A stretch of 36,838 bases of DNA from NCBI GenBank assembly GCA_035547775.1, contig DASZUC010000010.1, forward strand, positions 1 through 36,838, in the 5' to 3' direction. The translations under genes were made by a program, and so were the position numbers. Below the pieces are notes generated by a model. It was not told the origin of the DNA, did no database searches, and was given only the letters and a program-made list of their open reading frames with translations. How positions within the stretch are numbered: the stretch's first letter is position 1; every line of letters begins with the position of its first letter. Of the stretch, positions 28,739-36,711 are shown one piece after another. The stretch comes from DASZUC01 sp035547775. Lineage in GTDB: Bacteria; Patescibacteriota; Saccharimonadia; Saccharimonadales; UBA4665.

Positions 28739-29649
28739 CACCCGATACGCACACCATTGAAGAAAAGATGATCCCGGTTGATAACGGGCACGTTTTGTAT
28801 GCCCAGGCGTGGGGCAATGCCCGCGCCAAAGAGTCGATCATTTTTCTGCACGGTGGTCCCGGGAGCGGCTGTAGTGATGGCCATAAACAGTACTTTGACC
28901 CAGCCCGCCAGCAAATTATCTTCTTTGATCAACGAGGTAGCGGGCGTAGTACGCCAGCTGGCTTGCTCAAAGCCAACGATACTGATCACGCCGTCGAGGA
29001 TATTAATACAATCGCTAACACGTTTGGACTCGAAAGATTTACGCTCGTGGGCGGCTCGTGGGGTAGTTGCTTAGCGTTGACCTACGCTATTCGTTACCCA
29101 GATCGGGTGCAGCGGATGGTGCTGCGCGGTCTGTTTACTGGCCGCCAAAGTGAGATTAACTACCTTGATCAAGGCCAGTTCCGACCATACTTTCCAGAGG
29201 TCTGGGAAGCCTTTGCCAACGGTGTGCCAGCGGAGTTTAAGGCCGACCCAGCTGGCTATCACTTCACGCGCATTCTGGGTAAAAACCAGGCTGAAGCCAA
29301 GCAGTCTGCCTATGCATATGCCCACTTAGAGAATGCTCTCGTTGGGCTGGATGATCGCCGTTCACTGCCAAAATACGAAGATTTTGATCCAACAGGCACC
29401 ATCGTGGAGTGTCATTTTACGGGCAATGCCTGTTTCTTGCCGGACGGCTATATCATGGACCACGCCAAAGAGCTGACCATGCCCATCGTTTTGGTCCAGG
29501 GACGTTACGACAGCATCTGCCCGCCAATCACCGCCTATGAACTCTTCCAACGCTTGCCCAAGGCTCAGTTACTATGGACCACGGCTGGCCACTCCGGTAA
29601 TGATCGCGCCAACTGGGACGTAGTGAAAGCGGCGCTCAGCAGCTACTAA
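28735..29649 (+). CDS. pip: Prolyl aminopeptidase (proline iminopeptidase), alpha/beta hydrolase
   Basis: The 304-aa protein matches the S33 proline iminopeptidase pattern: HGGPGSGCSDGHKQYFDP (oxyanion region, about 42-59), FFDQRGSGRSTP, nucleophile elbow GGSWGSCLA (Ser near 107), and the late catalytic Asp in VQGRYDSICP and His in TAGHSGND. It releases N-terminal proline from peptides in the cytoplasm. Third gene of the operon with the Asp/Glu racemase. This would provide amino acids from scavenged peptides, fitting a lifestyle with few biosynthetic routes. Confidence 0.93.
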   Translation: MTPDTHTIEEKMIPVDNGHVLYAQAWGNARAKESIIFLHGGPGSGCSDGHKQYFDPARQQIIFFDQRGSGRSTPAGLLKANDTDHAVEDINTIANTFGLERFTLVGGSWGSCLALTYAIRYPDRVQRMVLRGLFTGRQSEINYLDQGQFRPYFPEVWEAFANGVPAEFKADPAGYHFTRILGKNQAEAKQSAYAYAHLENALVGLDDRRSLPKYEDFDPTGTIVECHFTGNACFLPDGYIMDHAKELTMPIVLVQGRYDSICPPITAYELFQRLPKAQLLWTTAGHSGNDRANWDVVKAALSSY

Positions 29650-29690
29650 AGAGTAGTCGGCGCTAACCATTTGCTTTACAATAGAGCGAT

Positions 29691-30023
29691 ATGGCACTCA
29701 CTACAGGGAGCAACACTGGCAGTCAAACTACCACTGATAGCCCGCAGTCTACCACCACAGCAACGTTGCCAGGCGCCAAAACTGGCAATGTGCAAACTGG
29801 TACAGCTAACAGTCTCCTTACTAGCACTAACGGTGTGCCCCTGCACGCTGCTCCGTTAACCACTGTTAGTTTGAGTACAACCTCAGCTGGCACAGCCGTG
29901 CCCACCCCTGTCAAACCACATCACGTCAATGTGCCACTCATCAGTATTTCCGTTCTGCTATTTGTCGTTGCTGCTGCTTCATTTTGGGCCACGGCACGCT
30001 CAGCAAAAACTACAACGAAATAA
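29691..30023 (+). CDS. Thr/Ser-rich protein with C-terminal membrane anchor
   Basis: The 110-aa protein is almost pure low-complexity Thr/Ser/Gly/Ala for 75 residues and ends in one hydrophobic helix (about 79-100) and a basic tail. There is no signal peptide, so it may be tail-anchored. A -10-like TACAAT (29677-29682) lies 8 bases before the ATG and no ribosome-binding site is seen, so it is probably leaderless. Function unknown. Confidence 0.65.
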   Translation: MALTTGSNTGSQTTTDSPQSTTTATLPGAKTGNVQTGTANSLLTSTNGVPLHAAPLTTVSLSTTSAGTAVPTPVKPHHVNVPLISISVLLFVVAAASFWATARSAKTTTK

Positions 30024-30100
30024 AACATAAAAAGCTTGCCAAAGGTGGCTGATAATCGCTATGATGCCAGTGAGATCCACCGAAACCAAAACAGTGTACA

Positions 30101-30128
30101 TTGACAAAAACTAAATTTCATGTATAAT
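30101..30128 (+). promoter_or_regulatory. Strong consensus promoter for a 29-aa gene
   Basis: Perfect TTGACA (30101-30106), 16-bp spacer, perfect TATAAT (30123-30128). One of the best promoters in the window. Confidence 0.88.
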
Positions 30129-30185
30129 AGTAAATGTTTCGTGATCACAAACAAACACAACCAAATTAAAAACGAGGAGCACTCT

Positions 30186-30275
30186 ATGAAAGCCAACAAC
30201 GGCTTAGCTTTCGAGCTCGCAGGCACGAGCGATCAAAGCATCCTCAGAATCGATCGTTGGCTGAAAAAGCTGTAA
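30186..30275 (+). CDS. Small protein, 29 aa, under a consensus promoter
   Basis: ATG 30186 has an ACGAGGAG site 7 bases upstream. It is flanked by a perfect promoter (start near 30135) and a strong terminator, so it forms a complete small transcription unit. The C-terminal half, SILRIDRWLKKL, would make a basic amphipathic helix. No antiterminator arm for the following hairpin can be found, and the next gene is on the other strand, so it is not an attenuator leader. Function unknown; a small membrane-active or signalling peptide, or the mRNA of a small RNA, are possible. Confidence 0.6.
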   Translation: MKANNGLAFELAGTSDQSILRIDRWLKKL

Positions 30276-30290
30276 ACGGTCGAACCGGGA

Positions 30291-30322
30291 AAAATTCGCC
30301 TCTAGTAATAGGGGCGAATTTT
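30291..30322. terminator. Bidirectional terminator
   Basis: A 12-bp stem (30291-30302 with 30311-30322, one G.T) has T-rich tails on both strands. It serves the 29-aa gene on the plus strand and the ferric-reductase-like gene on the minus strand. Confidence 0.88.
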
Positions 30323-30995
30323 ATTTTACGGTTCGTTGCTGATACTTGTGGTAGTAATTGATAGCTAAGAAATACACCAATGTCAGCCCGTAAAACCACC
30401 AGACGTAGCGATACCAACCCCGTTGTAATTGATCACCAAGCTCGAGGCCATGATAGAAAATACCAAGCATGGCAGCATCAACTAGGTAGGTTATATAACG
30501 CCACCAGGGGCGATCGGCGTAGACTCGACGTAGTTCGTAGGCCAAAAAGATCAACAGACAGGTGCTGCCCAATAGGGTTAGCCAGCCAAGGCCCGGTCGG
30601 ACGTAGCTTTCGTAGCTGTGTGGCGGTAGCCCGGCACCATCCCGAAAACGCTGGTAAATGAGTAACCCGGGATGCAAACAGATTAAAACCAGCACGACCC
30701 AACCCGTAACGCTGAAGTAGCGACTCAGCTCCGTGCTCGGCCAGTTAAATTGACGGCCCAACCAGCCAGTGGCGTACTGGCTCCACATCACGCTAAACGC
30801 CATTAAACCCAGAACAGGGAAGAACCGGTAGGTGTTAATCGGCCAAACGTGCCAGAGGTTTTGTTGGCCCCAGACGAGTACCGCCAGTACGACTACCACG
30901 AATGACACGAGCCAAGGGGCCAATTGCTGAAATTTTACTAATAGTTGGCGATCAAGGTGTGTGGATACGGGGGTAGATTTTGACATTTTAGCCAT
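30321..30995 (-). CDS. Ferric-reductase-like haem membrane protein
   Basis: The 224-aa protein has six predicted membrane helices. Histidines suited to haem b ligation are in ICLHPGLLI (helix 3) and GIFYHGLELG (helix 5), the arrangement of ferric reductase-like or MsrQ-like membrane domains. No flavin or NAD domain is attached, so it would need a separate electron donor. It is divergent from the marR gene with an operator between them. It may take part in metal reduction or repair of oxidised envelope proteins. Confidence 0.78.
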   Translation of the reverse strand: MAKMSKSTPVSTHLDRQLLVKFQQLAPWLVSFVVVVLAVLVWGQQNLWHVWPINTYRFFPVLGLMAFSVMWSQYATGWLGRQFNWPSTELSRYFSVTGWVVLVLICLHPGLLIYQRFRDGAGLPPHSYESYVRPGLGWLTLLGSTCLLIFLAYELRRVYADRPWWRYITYLVDAAMLGIFYHGLELGDQLQRGWYRYVWWFYGLTLVYFLAINYYHKYQQRTVK

Positions 30996-31023
30996 GAAGA
31001 CCTATAATGATTAAGTAATTTAA
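30980..31023 (+). promoter_or_regulatory. marR promoter with MarR-type operator
   Basis: TTGACA (30980-30985), 17 bp, TATAAT (31003-31008). Directly after it is TTAAGTAATTTAA (31011-31023). A minus-strand TATAAT (31028-31023) for the ferric-reductase-like gene borders the same site. The same TTAA-N5-TTAA sequence precedes the gene at 31589. Confidence 0.7.
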
Positions 31024-31032
31024 CTATTATAC

Positions 31033-31470
31033 ATGACGACAAGTCCAACATATATAACTGGTACTATCCAAGCTCAAGCTTACCGCGTCCTGCGGGAGCA
31101 TGTCTATAGCGTCCTCCAACGCTATGATCTCACGCCGACCTATTGGTCGATGCTGGGAATTATTACTCAAGCTCGAGATGGTGTACGCCAGGTTGACATT
31201 GCTAATGGCTTAAAGGTCAAAGCACCTCTAGTGACCGGTATGGCCCAAGAACTATCAGCCCGAGGCCTTATCCAAAGTGCTCGTAACCAATTTGATGGAC
31301 GGGCTAAATTATTGGCCCTTACTCCAGCAGGTCGTAAACTCGTCAAAGCCGTCGAGCAGGAGCTAGACGGTCACCTACGGCAATTATTAACTGGCATTAC
31401 AGACGAAGAAATACTTACTTATCATAAAGTATTACAAGCCATCGTCAGTAACGATATTATAGTCAAATAA
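31033..31470 (+). CDS. MarR-family transcriptional regulator
   Basis: The 145-aa protein has the MarR winged-helix layout: N-terminal dimer helix, LTPTYWSMLGIITQ, the recognition region VRQVDIANGLKVKAPLVTGMAQELSARGLI, and the wing SARNQFDGRAKLLALTPAGRKLV. It probably represses itself, the divergent haem membrane protein and the gene at 31589, given a shared operator. The 5' leader is very short (about 18 bases) with no ribosome-binding site. Ligand unknown; the regulated genes suggest oxidants or metals. Confidence 0.92.
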   Translation: MTTSPTYITGTIQAQAYRVLREHVYSVLQRYDLTPTYWSMLGIITQARDGVRQVDIANGLKVKAPLVTGMAQELSARGLIQSARNQFDGRAKLLALTPAGRKLVKAVEQELDGHLRQLLTGITDEEILTYHKVLQAIVSNDIIVK

Positions 31471-31527
31471 CAGATTATATCAAAGACTTCTGTGGAAAAT
31501 TTGATATTCTTCTTGTATTAAAATTAG

Positions 31528-31540
31528 TTAAGTAGTTTAA
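31528..31540. promoter_or_regulatory. Second MarR-type operator
   Basis: TTAAGTAGTTTAA differs at one base from the site at 31011-31023. It overlaps a -10-like TTTAAT (31536-31541) that lies 17 bp after TTGTAT (31513-31518). Confidence 0.62.
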
Positions 31541-31588
31541 TTAAATGTGTAATCAATTTTATAACAGCCTACGGGCAGGAGAGTTACG

Positions 31589-32269
31589 ATGAAGAAAATA
31601 CATAATGAATCAGGCAATATTGGCCTGATTGCGCTCGCCCTCGTGGCCGGCCTGGTGATCGCCTTTGCCGGCACAAAGGCAGCCGACAATCATAAGTTGA
31701 ACGATGCCAAGAAGCCGACCAGTACCACGGCCGCTGCTGATTTACGCAGCAGCTTAGTTACACTTGGGGTACAGCACATGGATCTGACCGATCAAGCTGT
31801 CGATGCTGCCTTAGATGGTAGTTCCAATGCTGCTGCAACTGGTGCCGCACTGTATGCCAACGGCAACGATATTGGCGCTGCAGTTGGCAGCGTCTACGGC
31901 AAATCGGCTGAAACAACCTTTGATTCAGTCTGGAAATTGCACTTAGATGAGTTTGTGAAGTATGCTGTCGCCGATGCTAAGGGTGACGGCGCTAGTAAGG
32001 CCGCTGCTCTGAAAGCTATTGCTACTGGTTATACCAAGCCTTTGAGCGCCTACCTTGCCAAGGCTAACCCCAACCTGCCAGAGGCAACGCTCGAGAAGGT
32101 TCTGGGTGAGCACGTCGGGATGACCGCTCAAATGATTGATGACCACGTGCAGGGTAAGTATGCCGATGAAGCAGCCGAGCTCAAGCAAGCTGATCAGCAC
32201 ATCGCGACTATCTTTAGCACCTTAGCTGGTGGCATCGTGCAACAGTACCCAGATAAGTTCCAGAACTAA
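31589..32269 (+). CDS. Secreted helical protein, probable envelope function
   Basis: ATG 31589 follows a CAGGAGAG site. The 226-aa protein has an N-terminal membrane segment (about residues 9-27), then two similar helical repeats: 'LGVQHMDLTDQAVDAALDG... IGAAVGSVYG...FDSVWKLHLDEFVKYA' and a shorter second unit 'LGEHVGMTAQMIDDHVQGKYADEAAEL'. This resembles helical secreted proteins that are sometimes labelled copper amine oxidase-like in Bacilli; that likeness is from memory. The conserved His in each repeat could bind metal or haem. A MarR-type operator upstream ties it to the redox module. Confidence 0.78.
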   Translation: MKKIHNESGNIGLIALALVAGLVIAFAGTKAADNHKLNDAKKPTSTTAAADLRSSLVTLGVQHMDLTDQAVDAALDGSSNAAATGAALYANGNDIGAAVGSVYGKSAETTFDSVWKLHLDEFVKYAVADAKGDGASKAAALKAIATGYTKPLSAYLAKANPNLPEATLEKVLGEHVGMTAQMIDDHVQGKYADEAAELKQADQHIATIFSTLAGGIVQQYPDKFQN

Positions 32270-32290
32270 TACACAAAAACTGATGACCGG

Positions 32291-32333
32291 AGCAGGCGGT
32301 CAACCTCCATGCGAGGTATGAGCGCCTGCTTTT
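32291..32333 (+). terminator. Intrinsic terminator with inner hairpin
   Basis: An 8-bp stem (32291-32298 with 32323-32330) holds a nested 5-bp hairpin (32303-32307 with 32313-32317) and ends in four T. Confidence 0.82.
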
Positions 32334-32355
32334 GCGAGAGCGATCATCGATTACA

Positions 32356-33126
32356 ATGGAAGCTATGACATTTTGGTCGAGACTACATCGTACGTTAACC
32401 CATTATCGGGCTGGCGTACGATCATATATTGCCCTAGGTGTGTTACTCGTAACCCTAGAAACCTGGTGGTGGGCCAGCGTGAACTATAGTGGCACACAGT
32501 TGTTTGCAACCCGTCTCGAAGAGGTTTACGCCTGGCTAGCACTCGGCTTACTAATTTGGGCGGTAACGATTGGTCCCTTATATAGCGCCTTGCCACGTTT
32601 ACCGGGTAACTCCCTCATGCGTGATGGTCGCCGACTATTTGGTGTTGGAGCGGCGTGGTTCGCAACGCTGCACGTGAGTATTGCCTATGCGGCGTTGTTC
32701 CATTGGGCCAACCCTTTGGATTTGCCACGTATCTATCAACAATCATTTTTATTTGGGATTACGGCGCTGATGGTGCTACTGGCGATGGCCGGCACCTCAT
32801 TTGATCGAGCTTTCCACGGTATGGGTGTTTGGTGGTTTCGCTTGCACCGTTTTGTGTATCTGGCAGTGGGCTTTAGCTTACTACACGCTTTCTTGATTGG
32901 CACGCATGCAGCAGAGCGTGTTGTAGTGATCAATCTTGCCTTACTGAGTGCGCTGGTGTTTGGTTTGCACGTCTATGGGGTTGCCGTCCGACGTCGCCGA
33001 CCATCAGCCTGGCAGATGCTAGCACTTACTGGCATGGCGATACTGCTCGTTATTGCGTTCCACATCGGCTTTGACCAGCGCCCTATTGGTGTTACAGGAG
33101 GCAGTGATGTGGCGCAGACTCGCTAG
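32356..33126 (+). CDS. Ferric-reductase-like haem membrane protein
   Basis: ATG 32356 is preferred over a TTG at 32332 inside the terminator tail; another ATG at 32365 is possible. The protein (256 aa) has six or seven membrane helices with paired histidines for haem b: ATLHVSIAY, RLHRFVYLA, LLHAFLIGTH. This matches a ferric reductase-like transmembrane domain without a cytoplasmic reductase. The next gene starts inside its end (33107), so the two are translationally coupled. It probably passes electrons to metal or a partner in the envelope. Confidence 0.82.
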   Translation: MEAMTFWSRLHRTLTHYRAGVRSYIALGVLLVTLETWWWASVNYSGTQLFATRLEEVYAWLALGLLIWAVTIGPLYSALPRLPGNSLMRDGRRLFGVGAAWFATLHVSIAYAALFHWANPLDLPRIYQQSFLFGITALMVLLAMAGTSFDRAFHGMGVWWFRLHRFVYLAVGFSLLHAFLIGTHAAERVVVINLALLSALVFGLHVYGVAVRRRRPSAWQMLALTGMAILLVIAFHIGFDQRPIGVTGGSDVAQTR

Positions 33127-33670
33127 CGGGCTGATTGTTGCTGGTTTAATGGCCCTGACCCCAGGTCTGGCGGCAGCCCATGTGCTCAAAACTGATAATG
33201 GCGTTTCGGCCGTCCTGCACATCCCGCCCGAAGATAATCCGGTGGCGGGCCAGGCAACAGAGCTCGAGGTATCGTTTGGCGATATTCATGATGCCTTTTC
33301 GTTGGCTGATTGCCATTGTTCGGTTACGGTGCAGTTAGCGGGCCGCACGCTGACAAAAACTACGCCTCAACCGGCCTTGGCTGGCGCGACGCTTGATTCG
33401 GTGGCAGTGGTGCGTTTCCCCAATCCGGCCGTTTACAATGTGATTGTGGCCGGAAGTTCTCGGGACGGTGCTTTCCCTCACTTTCGGTTGGTCTATCCTG
33501 TGCGAGTGATCAGTAAAACCGGCACCAACAACCAGCGGCGCAGTGCCGCTAGTGAAGAAGTGCTCATTATTAGTGCCGCCAGTTTGATCGTTCTCGGTAT
33601 GGTTGCCGTGAACGCCATTCGTACTGGCGGTCGTTACAAGGAGGTACGTCATGATCGTAAAAAAACTTAG
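33107..33670 (+). CDS. Secreted CopC/YtkA-like protein with C-terminal anchor
   Basis: ATG 33107 has an excellent ACAGGAGG site and overlaps the preceding gene. The 187-aa protein has a signal peptide cleaved before AHVLKTDNG, leaving His near the mature N-terminus, as in CopC and YcnI copper proteins. An Ig-like beta-sandwich follows with a DCHC segment (about residue 82), then a C-terminal membrane helix (about 152-170). Copper binding is likely but inferred. It overlaps the YcnI-like gene by 20 bases. Confidence 0.75.
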   Translation: MWRRLASGLIVAGLMALTPGLAAAHVLKTDNGVSAVLHIPPEDNPVAGQATELEVSFGDIHDAFSLADCHCSVTVQLAGRTLTKTTPQPALAGATLDSVAVVRFPNPAVYNVIVAGSSRDGAFPHFRLVYPVRVISKTGTNNQRRSAASEEVLIISAASLIVLGMVAVNAIRTGGRYKEVRHDRKKT

Positions 33671-34250
33671 TCGTTGGACCGGATTTATAACTGGTCTCGT
33701 CTTGCTAGCACCGGCCATTGTCAGCGCCCACGTTATTGTTACTCCGGGACAGGCTGGTGTCGGCCAGGAGCTAGTGTTCAGCGTCAGCTCACCTAACGAA
33801 CGGCAAACGCCAATTGTGGAGCTAACGCTCGACATCCCTCGCGGTGTATCCGATATACTACCAACGGTCGCGCCGGGCTGGACTGTCACTACTGAAAGCG
33901 ATGGTTCATCGTCCGATCCGACAGTCACGGCAATTACCTGGAGCAAGGGCCAAATTCCGGTTGGTCAGCGGGCTGATTTCAGTTTTGGTGCCCAAGTACC
34001 TGGCAACGCCACGAGTCTGGACTGGAAAGCCTACCAGACGTACGCTGATGGCACAGTTGTACACTGGGATCAAAAGCCCAGCGGCAGTGACGATGCGGTC
34101 GGGACGGCCGGACCCTACTCAGTCACCAAAGTCGTGAACGACCTGACGCCAACGACTACAACTAGTTCGTCGAACACACCTAGTTTAGTTATTGCAGTTG
34201 TAGCGCTGATTGTGGCGGTGGCTGCCTGGCTGAAGCGAACTACTCGGTAA
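33651..34250 (+). CDS. YcnI-like (DUF1775) copper-associated membrane protein
   Basis: The 199-aa protein has a signal peptide ending SAHVIVTPGQ. The mature N-terminal His followed by the V-x-P pattern is the YcnI signature, where this His binds Cu(II). The domain includes NERQTPIVELTLDIP, the Trp of APGWTV and the LDWKAYQTYADG region, followed by a Thr/Ser linker and a C-terminal helix. It forms a copper-handling pair with the gene before it. Its 3' end overlaps the convergent cupredoxin gene by 11 bases. Confidence 0.88.
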   Translation: MIVKKLSRWTGFITGLVLLAPAIVSAHVIVTPGQAGVGQELVFSVSSPNERQTPIVELTLDIPRGVSDILPTVAPGWTVTTESDGSSSDPTVTAITWSKGQIPVGQRADFSFGAQVPGNATSLDWKAYQTYADGTVVHWDQKPSGSDDAVGTAGPYSVTKVVNDLTPTTTTSSSNTPSLVIAVVALIVAVAAWLKRTTR

Positions 34251-34650
34251 CGGTAACGGTGCCGGTCATGAAGGGATGAATGCTGCAATCGTATTGGAAA
34301 GTGCCCACTTTGTTAAAAGTGAAACTGTAAGTCTGACCCTGGTTTAAATCTTGGCTGTTCGGGCCGTCTTGACTGTCGGTTTCGGTAACAGTGTGAGCAA
34401 CGGCGTCATTGTTAGTCCAGGTGACAGTGGTGCCTTTCTTGACGGTGATGTTAGCCTGGCTGAAAGCCTCGTTGGAAATACTCACTTTATTGGTGGCGAT
34501 TTTAGCCGGTGTTTTGGTATCTGACGTATTGTTACTCGAATTATTCGTCTGGTTATTGGATGATGGTGCGTTGGCCTTATTGCCAGTCAGGGCAATAACA
34601 GCGACAACCACAATAGCGACAACCACAACAGCGGCGATTACTTTCTTCAT
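34240..34650 (-). CDS. Plastocyanin-like cupredoxin, membrane-anchored
   Basis: The 136-aa protein has an N-terminal membrane anchor, a 40-residue Asn/Ser/Thr linker and a single cupredoxin domain. Copper ligands are in order: His in DAVAHTVTE, Cys in YDCSIHPFM, then His and Met in the same segment. It should be a type I blue copper electron carrier at the outer face of the membrane, a plausible partner for the two haem membrane proteins nearby. The ATG has a GAGGAGTGAGGGT site. Confidence 0.93.
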   Translation of the reverse strand: MKKVIAAVVVVAIVVVAVIALTGNKANAPSSNNQTNNSSNNTSDTKTPAKIATNKVSISNEAFSQANITVKKGTTVTWTNNDAVAHTVTETDSQDGPNSQDLNQGQTYSFTFNKVGTFQYDCSIHPFMTGTVTVTE

Positions 34651-34714
34651 ACCCTCACTCCTCGATTACTTGTCTTATTAGTATACATTGTATAGCAAGT
34701 AGCAGAGGCCGTCT

Positions 34715-35302
34715 TTAACGCCAGGCAGCTACGGCACTAAAAATAGCAAAACCGATAAAAATCAGCCCAGCAATACGCATAATTAAACGCCCTGGCAAAC
34801 GGGCGAGTAAACGATCACCACTAGCCACGGCTAAGCCAGCTACGGCCCATAAACCCAGGGTGGCACCAATCGCCACATTGACCGGATCGTGGTACTTGGC
34901 GGCGTAGTTGGCGGTAGCAATTTGAGTAATATCGCCCCATTCACCAATAAAAATCACGGTAAAAGACGTCACGAAAACTTTACCGAACGAAGCCGTGAGC
35001 TTGTTGCCAAGCTTATCCTTCGGTTCTTCCTCTAGCCCGTGACGACCAAAGAGCATCAGCAGGCCGCCGAGTAAGAATAAAACCGCCACGACTGCTTCTA
35101 GCGTGCGGTGGGGTAAGAGCGTCAACAATCGACCGGCAATAACGGCAATCAATACGTGAGCAAAAAAGGCCGCACAGACCCCAAGCCAGACGTACATGGC
35201 ACGGTACTTGGTGCTCAAAACCAAAGAGGCGAACATTGATTTATCGGGTAGTTCGGCAATGAAAATTACCCCAAATACGACAGCGATAATACCCAAATGC
35301 AT
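34715..35302 (-). CDS. GDT1/TMEM165-family (UPF0016) cation transporter
   Basis: The 195-aa membrane protein has six helices in two halves, each with the family motif E-x-G/P-D-K/I-S/T: AELPDKSM (near residue 17) and GEWGDITQ (near 121). The family exports Mn(II) or exchanges Ca/Mn for protons. A minus-strand TATAAT (35315-35310) lies 7 bases before the ATG, so the mRNA is probably leaderless. It belongs to the metal-handling module on the right of the window. Confidence 0.92.
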   Translation of the reverse strand: MHLGIIAVVFGVIFIAELPDKSMFASLVLSTKYRAMYVWLGVCAAFFAHVLIAVIAGRLLTLLPHRTLEAVVAVLFLLGGLLMLFGRHGLEEEPKDKLGNKLTASFGKVFVTSFTVIFIGEWGDITQIATANYAAKYHDPVNVAIGATLGLWAVAGLAVASGDRLLARLPGRLIMRIAGLIFIGFAIFSAVAAWR

Positions 35303-35404
35303 GAGGGTTATTATAGCGTAACTCTTGAGGCCTAAGTGACGTAGATTTTACGTACGACAGCAATGCACCCACGCGCTATACTGCGCGGTAAGGTTAGTAG
35401 CAGT

Positions 35405-36622
35405 ATGGAAGCCCTCACACAAACAGCCGAACAGCTTGATAGGCGGGTGTTATCAACGTCAGGATTGGAGCGTTTGCGACGCCAGCGCCGCAAAGTCGCT
35501 CTGGCCGCCGGCAACGCTTTGGTGGCCATGGCTGGCTTTCAAGTGCTTGCCATCAATGAACATCACACCCCTCATGCCGTGGTTTGTATTGACGACTGCG
35601 CGGTACCAACTATTCTGCCATTGCCAACTCATCACAAGCATCATGTACACAAACCGCCCAAGCCGACGCTCAAGCACCATCATGCGGCACCAAAACCAAC
35701 GGCCGCGCCCAAGCTCCCAGCACCACTTACGCATGCCAAAAAGTCGCCCCAAAAATCATCACAGCATCCTAAAGTAAATCTGGTGGAAGATCTCACAGCG
35801 CATATTAAAACCGTGGAGCAAAAAGTCCTGGACCAACACCTATTGGCCAAGTTGTTGCCGCGCTTGCTGGGTGAGCAGGAGTTTGGTTATGACGTAGGGC
35901 GGCCACAGTGTGAACGCTCATTACCAGCCCACGCCGATTATGCCATTCTGAGCTTATTTATGGGGTATCCTGGTCATTTTGATACCAATTGTGTGGCGCG
36001 TTTCATGTCGTGGGCTCAAACGGCCACACCTCAACATGGCAAATACGGGGGCTATTACATCAACGTATCTGACCCGGGCCCAAAAGGTAACTTATGGCCA
36101 ACCAATAATCTCGATCCAGCTGGCCACGCCGTAAAAATGCCGGACGGAATATGTGCCGGTGACAATAGCCTGGCTTGCTCTGAACAGTATGGCTACAACA
36201 TGGCTTGGCGAGCTGACCATTTGGCTTTTCGACCCGCGGCTGCGCAAATAGGTGACCAGTTGAGTTTAGCTCACCATGTGGTGTTTATGGATGTGGAGGG
36301 TGAAGGCGAAGGCGCCTGGGAAACGGGCGCTCAGGGTCGGGAGCACAATCAAGCGGCCGTCCTGGGCAATGCTCTGTACTTACGATCAGTCGGGGCTATA
36401 CCTGGGCTCTACGGATCACATGATGTCGTACCAGCTTTGATTGGGCAAGTGGCCACAGATAGCCCCTTGCATGGCTTACCTGAATGGCATGCCCAAGGCT
36501 ACGGTCAGCACGGTGCTGAGGCCGTCTGTGCCTCATCTTGGTTTGATGATGGCCCAACGTGGTTGGGTCAATTTGTGCGCCACGGCATTGATGTCAACGT
36601 AAATTGCGGCTCACTAGAGTAA
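35405..36622 (+). CDS. Membrane-anchored glycoside-hydrolase-like (GH25/DUF1906-like) protein
   Basis: ATG 35405 is preferred because a -10-like TATACT (35376-35381) lies downstream of the in-frame ATG at 35363. The 405-aa protein has one membrane helix (about residues 30-47), a 90-residue His/Pro/Lys-rich linker and a catalytic-type domain from about residue 145. That domain shows a TIM-barrel lysozyme-like order: FGYDVGRPQC, GGYYINVSDP, VFMDVEGEG, PGLYGSHDV and WHAQGYG. The MDVEGEG acidic pair suggests hydrolase activity on peptidoglycan or similar glycan. Six or more Cys in the domain suggest disulfides. Substrate uncertain. Confidence 0.78.
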   Translation: MEALTQTAEQLDRRVLSTSGLERLRRQRRKVALAAGNALVAMAGFQVLAINEHHTPHAVVCIDDCAVPTILPLPTHHKHHVHKPPKPTLKHHHAAPKPTAAPKLPAPLTHAKKSPQKSSQHPKVNLVEDLTAHIKTVEQKVLDQHLLAKLLPRLLGEQEFGYDVGRPQCERSLPAHADYAILSLFMGYPGHFDTNCVARFMSWAQTATPQHGKYGGYYINVSDPGPKGNLWPTNNLDPAGHAVKMPDGICAGDNSLACSEQYGYNMAWRADHLAFRPAAAQIGDQLSLAHHVVFMDVEGEGEGAWETGAQGREHNQAAVLGNALYLRSVGAIPGLYGSHDVVPALIGQVATDSPLHGLPEWHAQGYGQHGAEAVCASSWFDDGPTWLGQFVRHGIDVNVNCGSLE

Positions 36623-36633
36623 AGCAAGCTGAG

Positions 36634-36711
36634 TTAGCTTTCGTTCTCGCTCAGCTCATCGTTTAAAAAAACATCTTCAATGCGCAGCGGTAAACTTGAT
36701 TTTTTATCCAT
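36634..36711 (-). CDS. Possible small protein, 25 aa
   Basis: On the minus strand an ATG (36711) has a very strong GAGGAGGAG ribosome-binding site with good spacing. The peptide is acidic at its C-terminus (EDVFLNDELSENES). Bases 36723-36838 hold no other gene that I can see. It could be a true small gene or the leader of something; evidence is the ribosome-binding site only. Confidence 0.45.
   Translation of the reverse strand: MDKKSSLPLRIEDVFLNDELSENES

Noticed and set aside
29914..29943. Minus-strand CTGATGAG as a second hammerhead
   Set aside because: No stem II, no GAA after a complementary arm and no flanking stems; it lies inside the coding sequence of the Thr/Ser-rich protein.
30186..30322. 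Third leader-peptide attenuator
   Set aside because: No upstream sequence complementary to the terminator's 5' arm was found, and the next gene is on the opposite strand.
33335..33946. 203-aa minus-strand frame
   Set aside because: Antisense to the secreted CopC-like and YcnI-like genes, which have signal peptides and good start sites.
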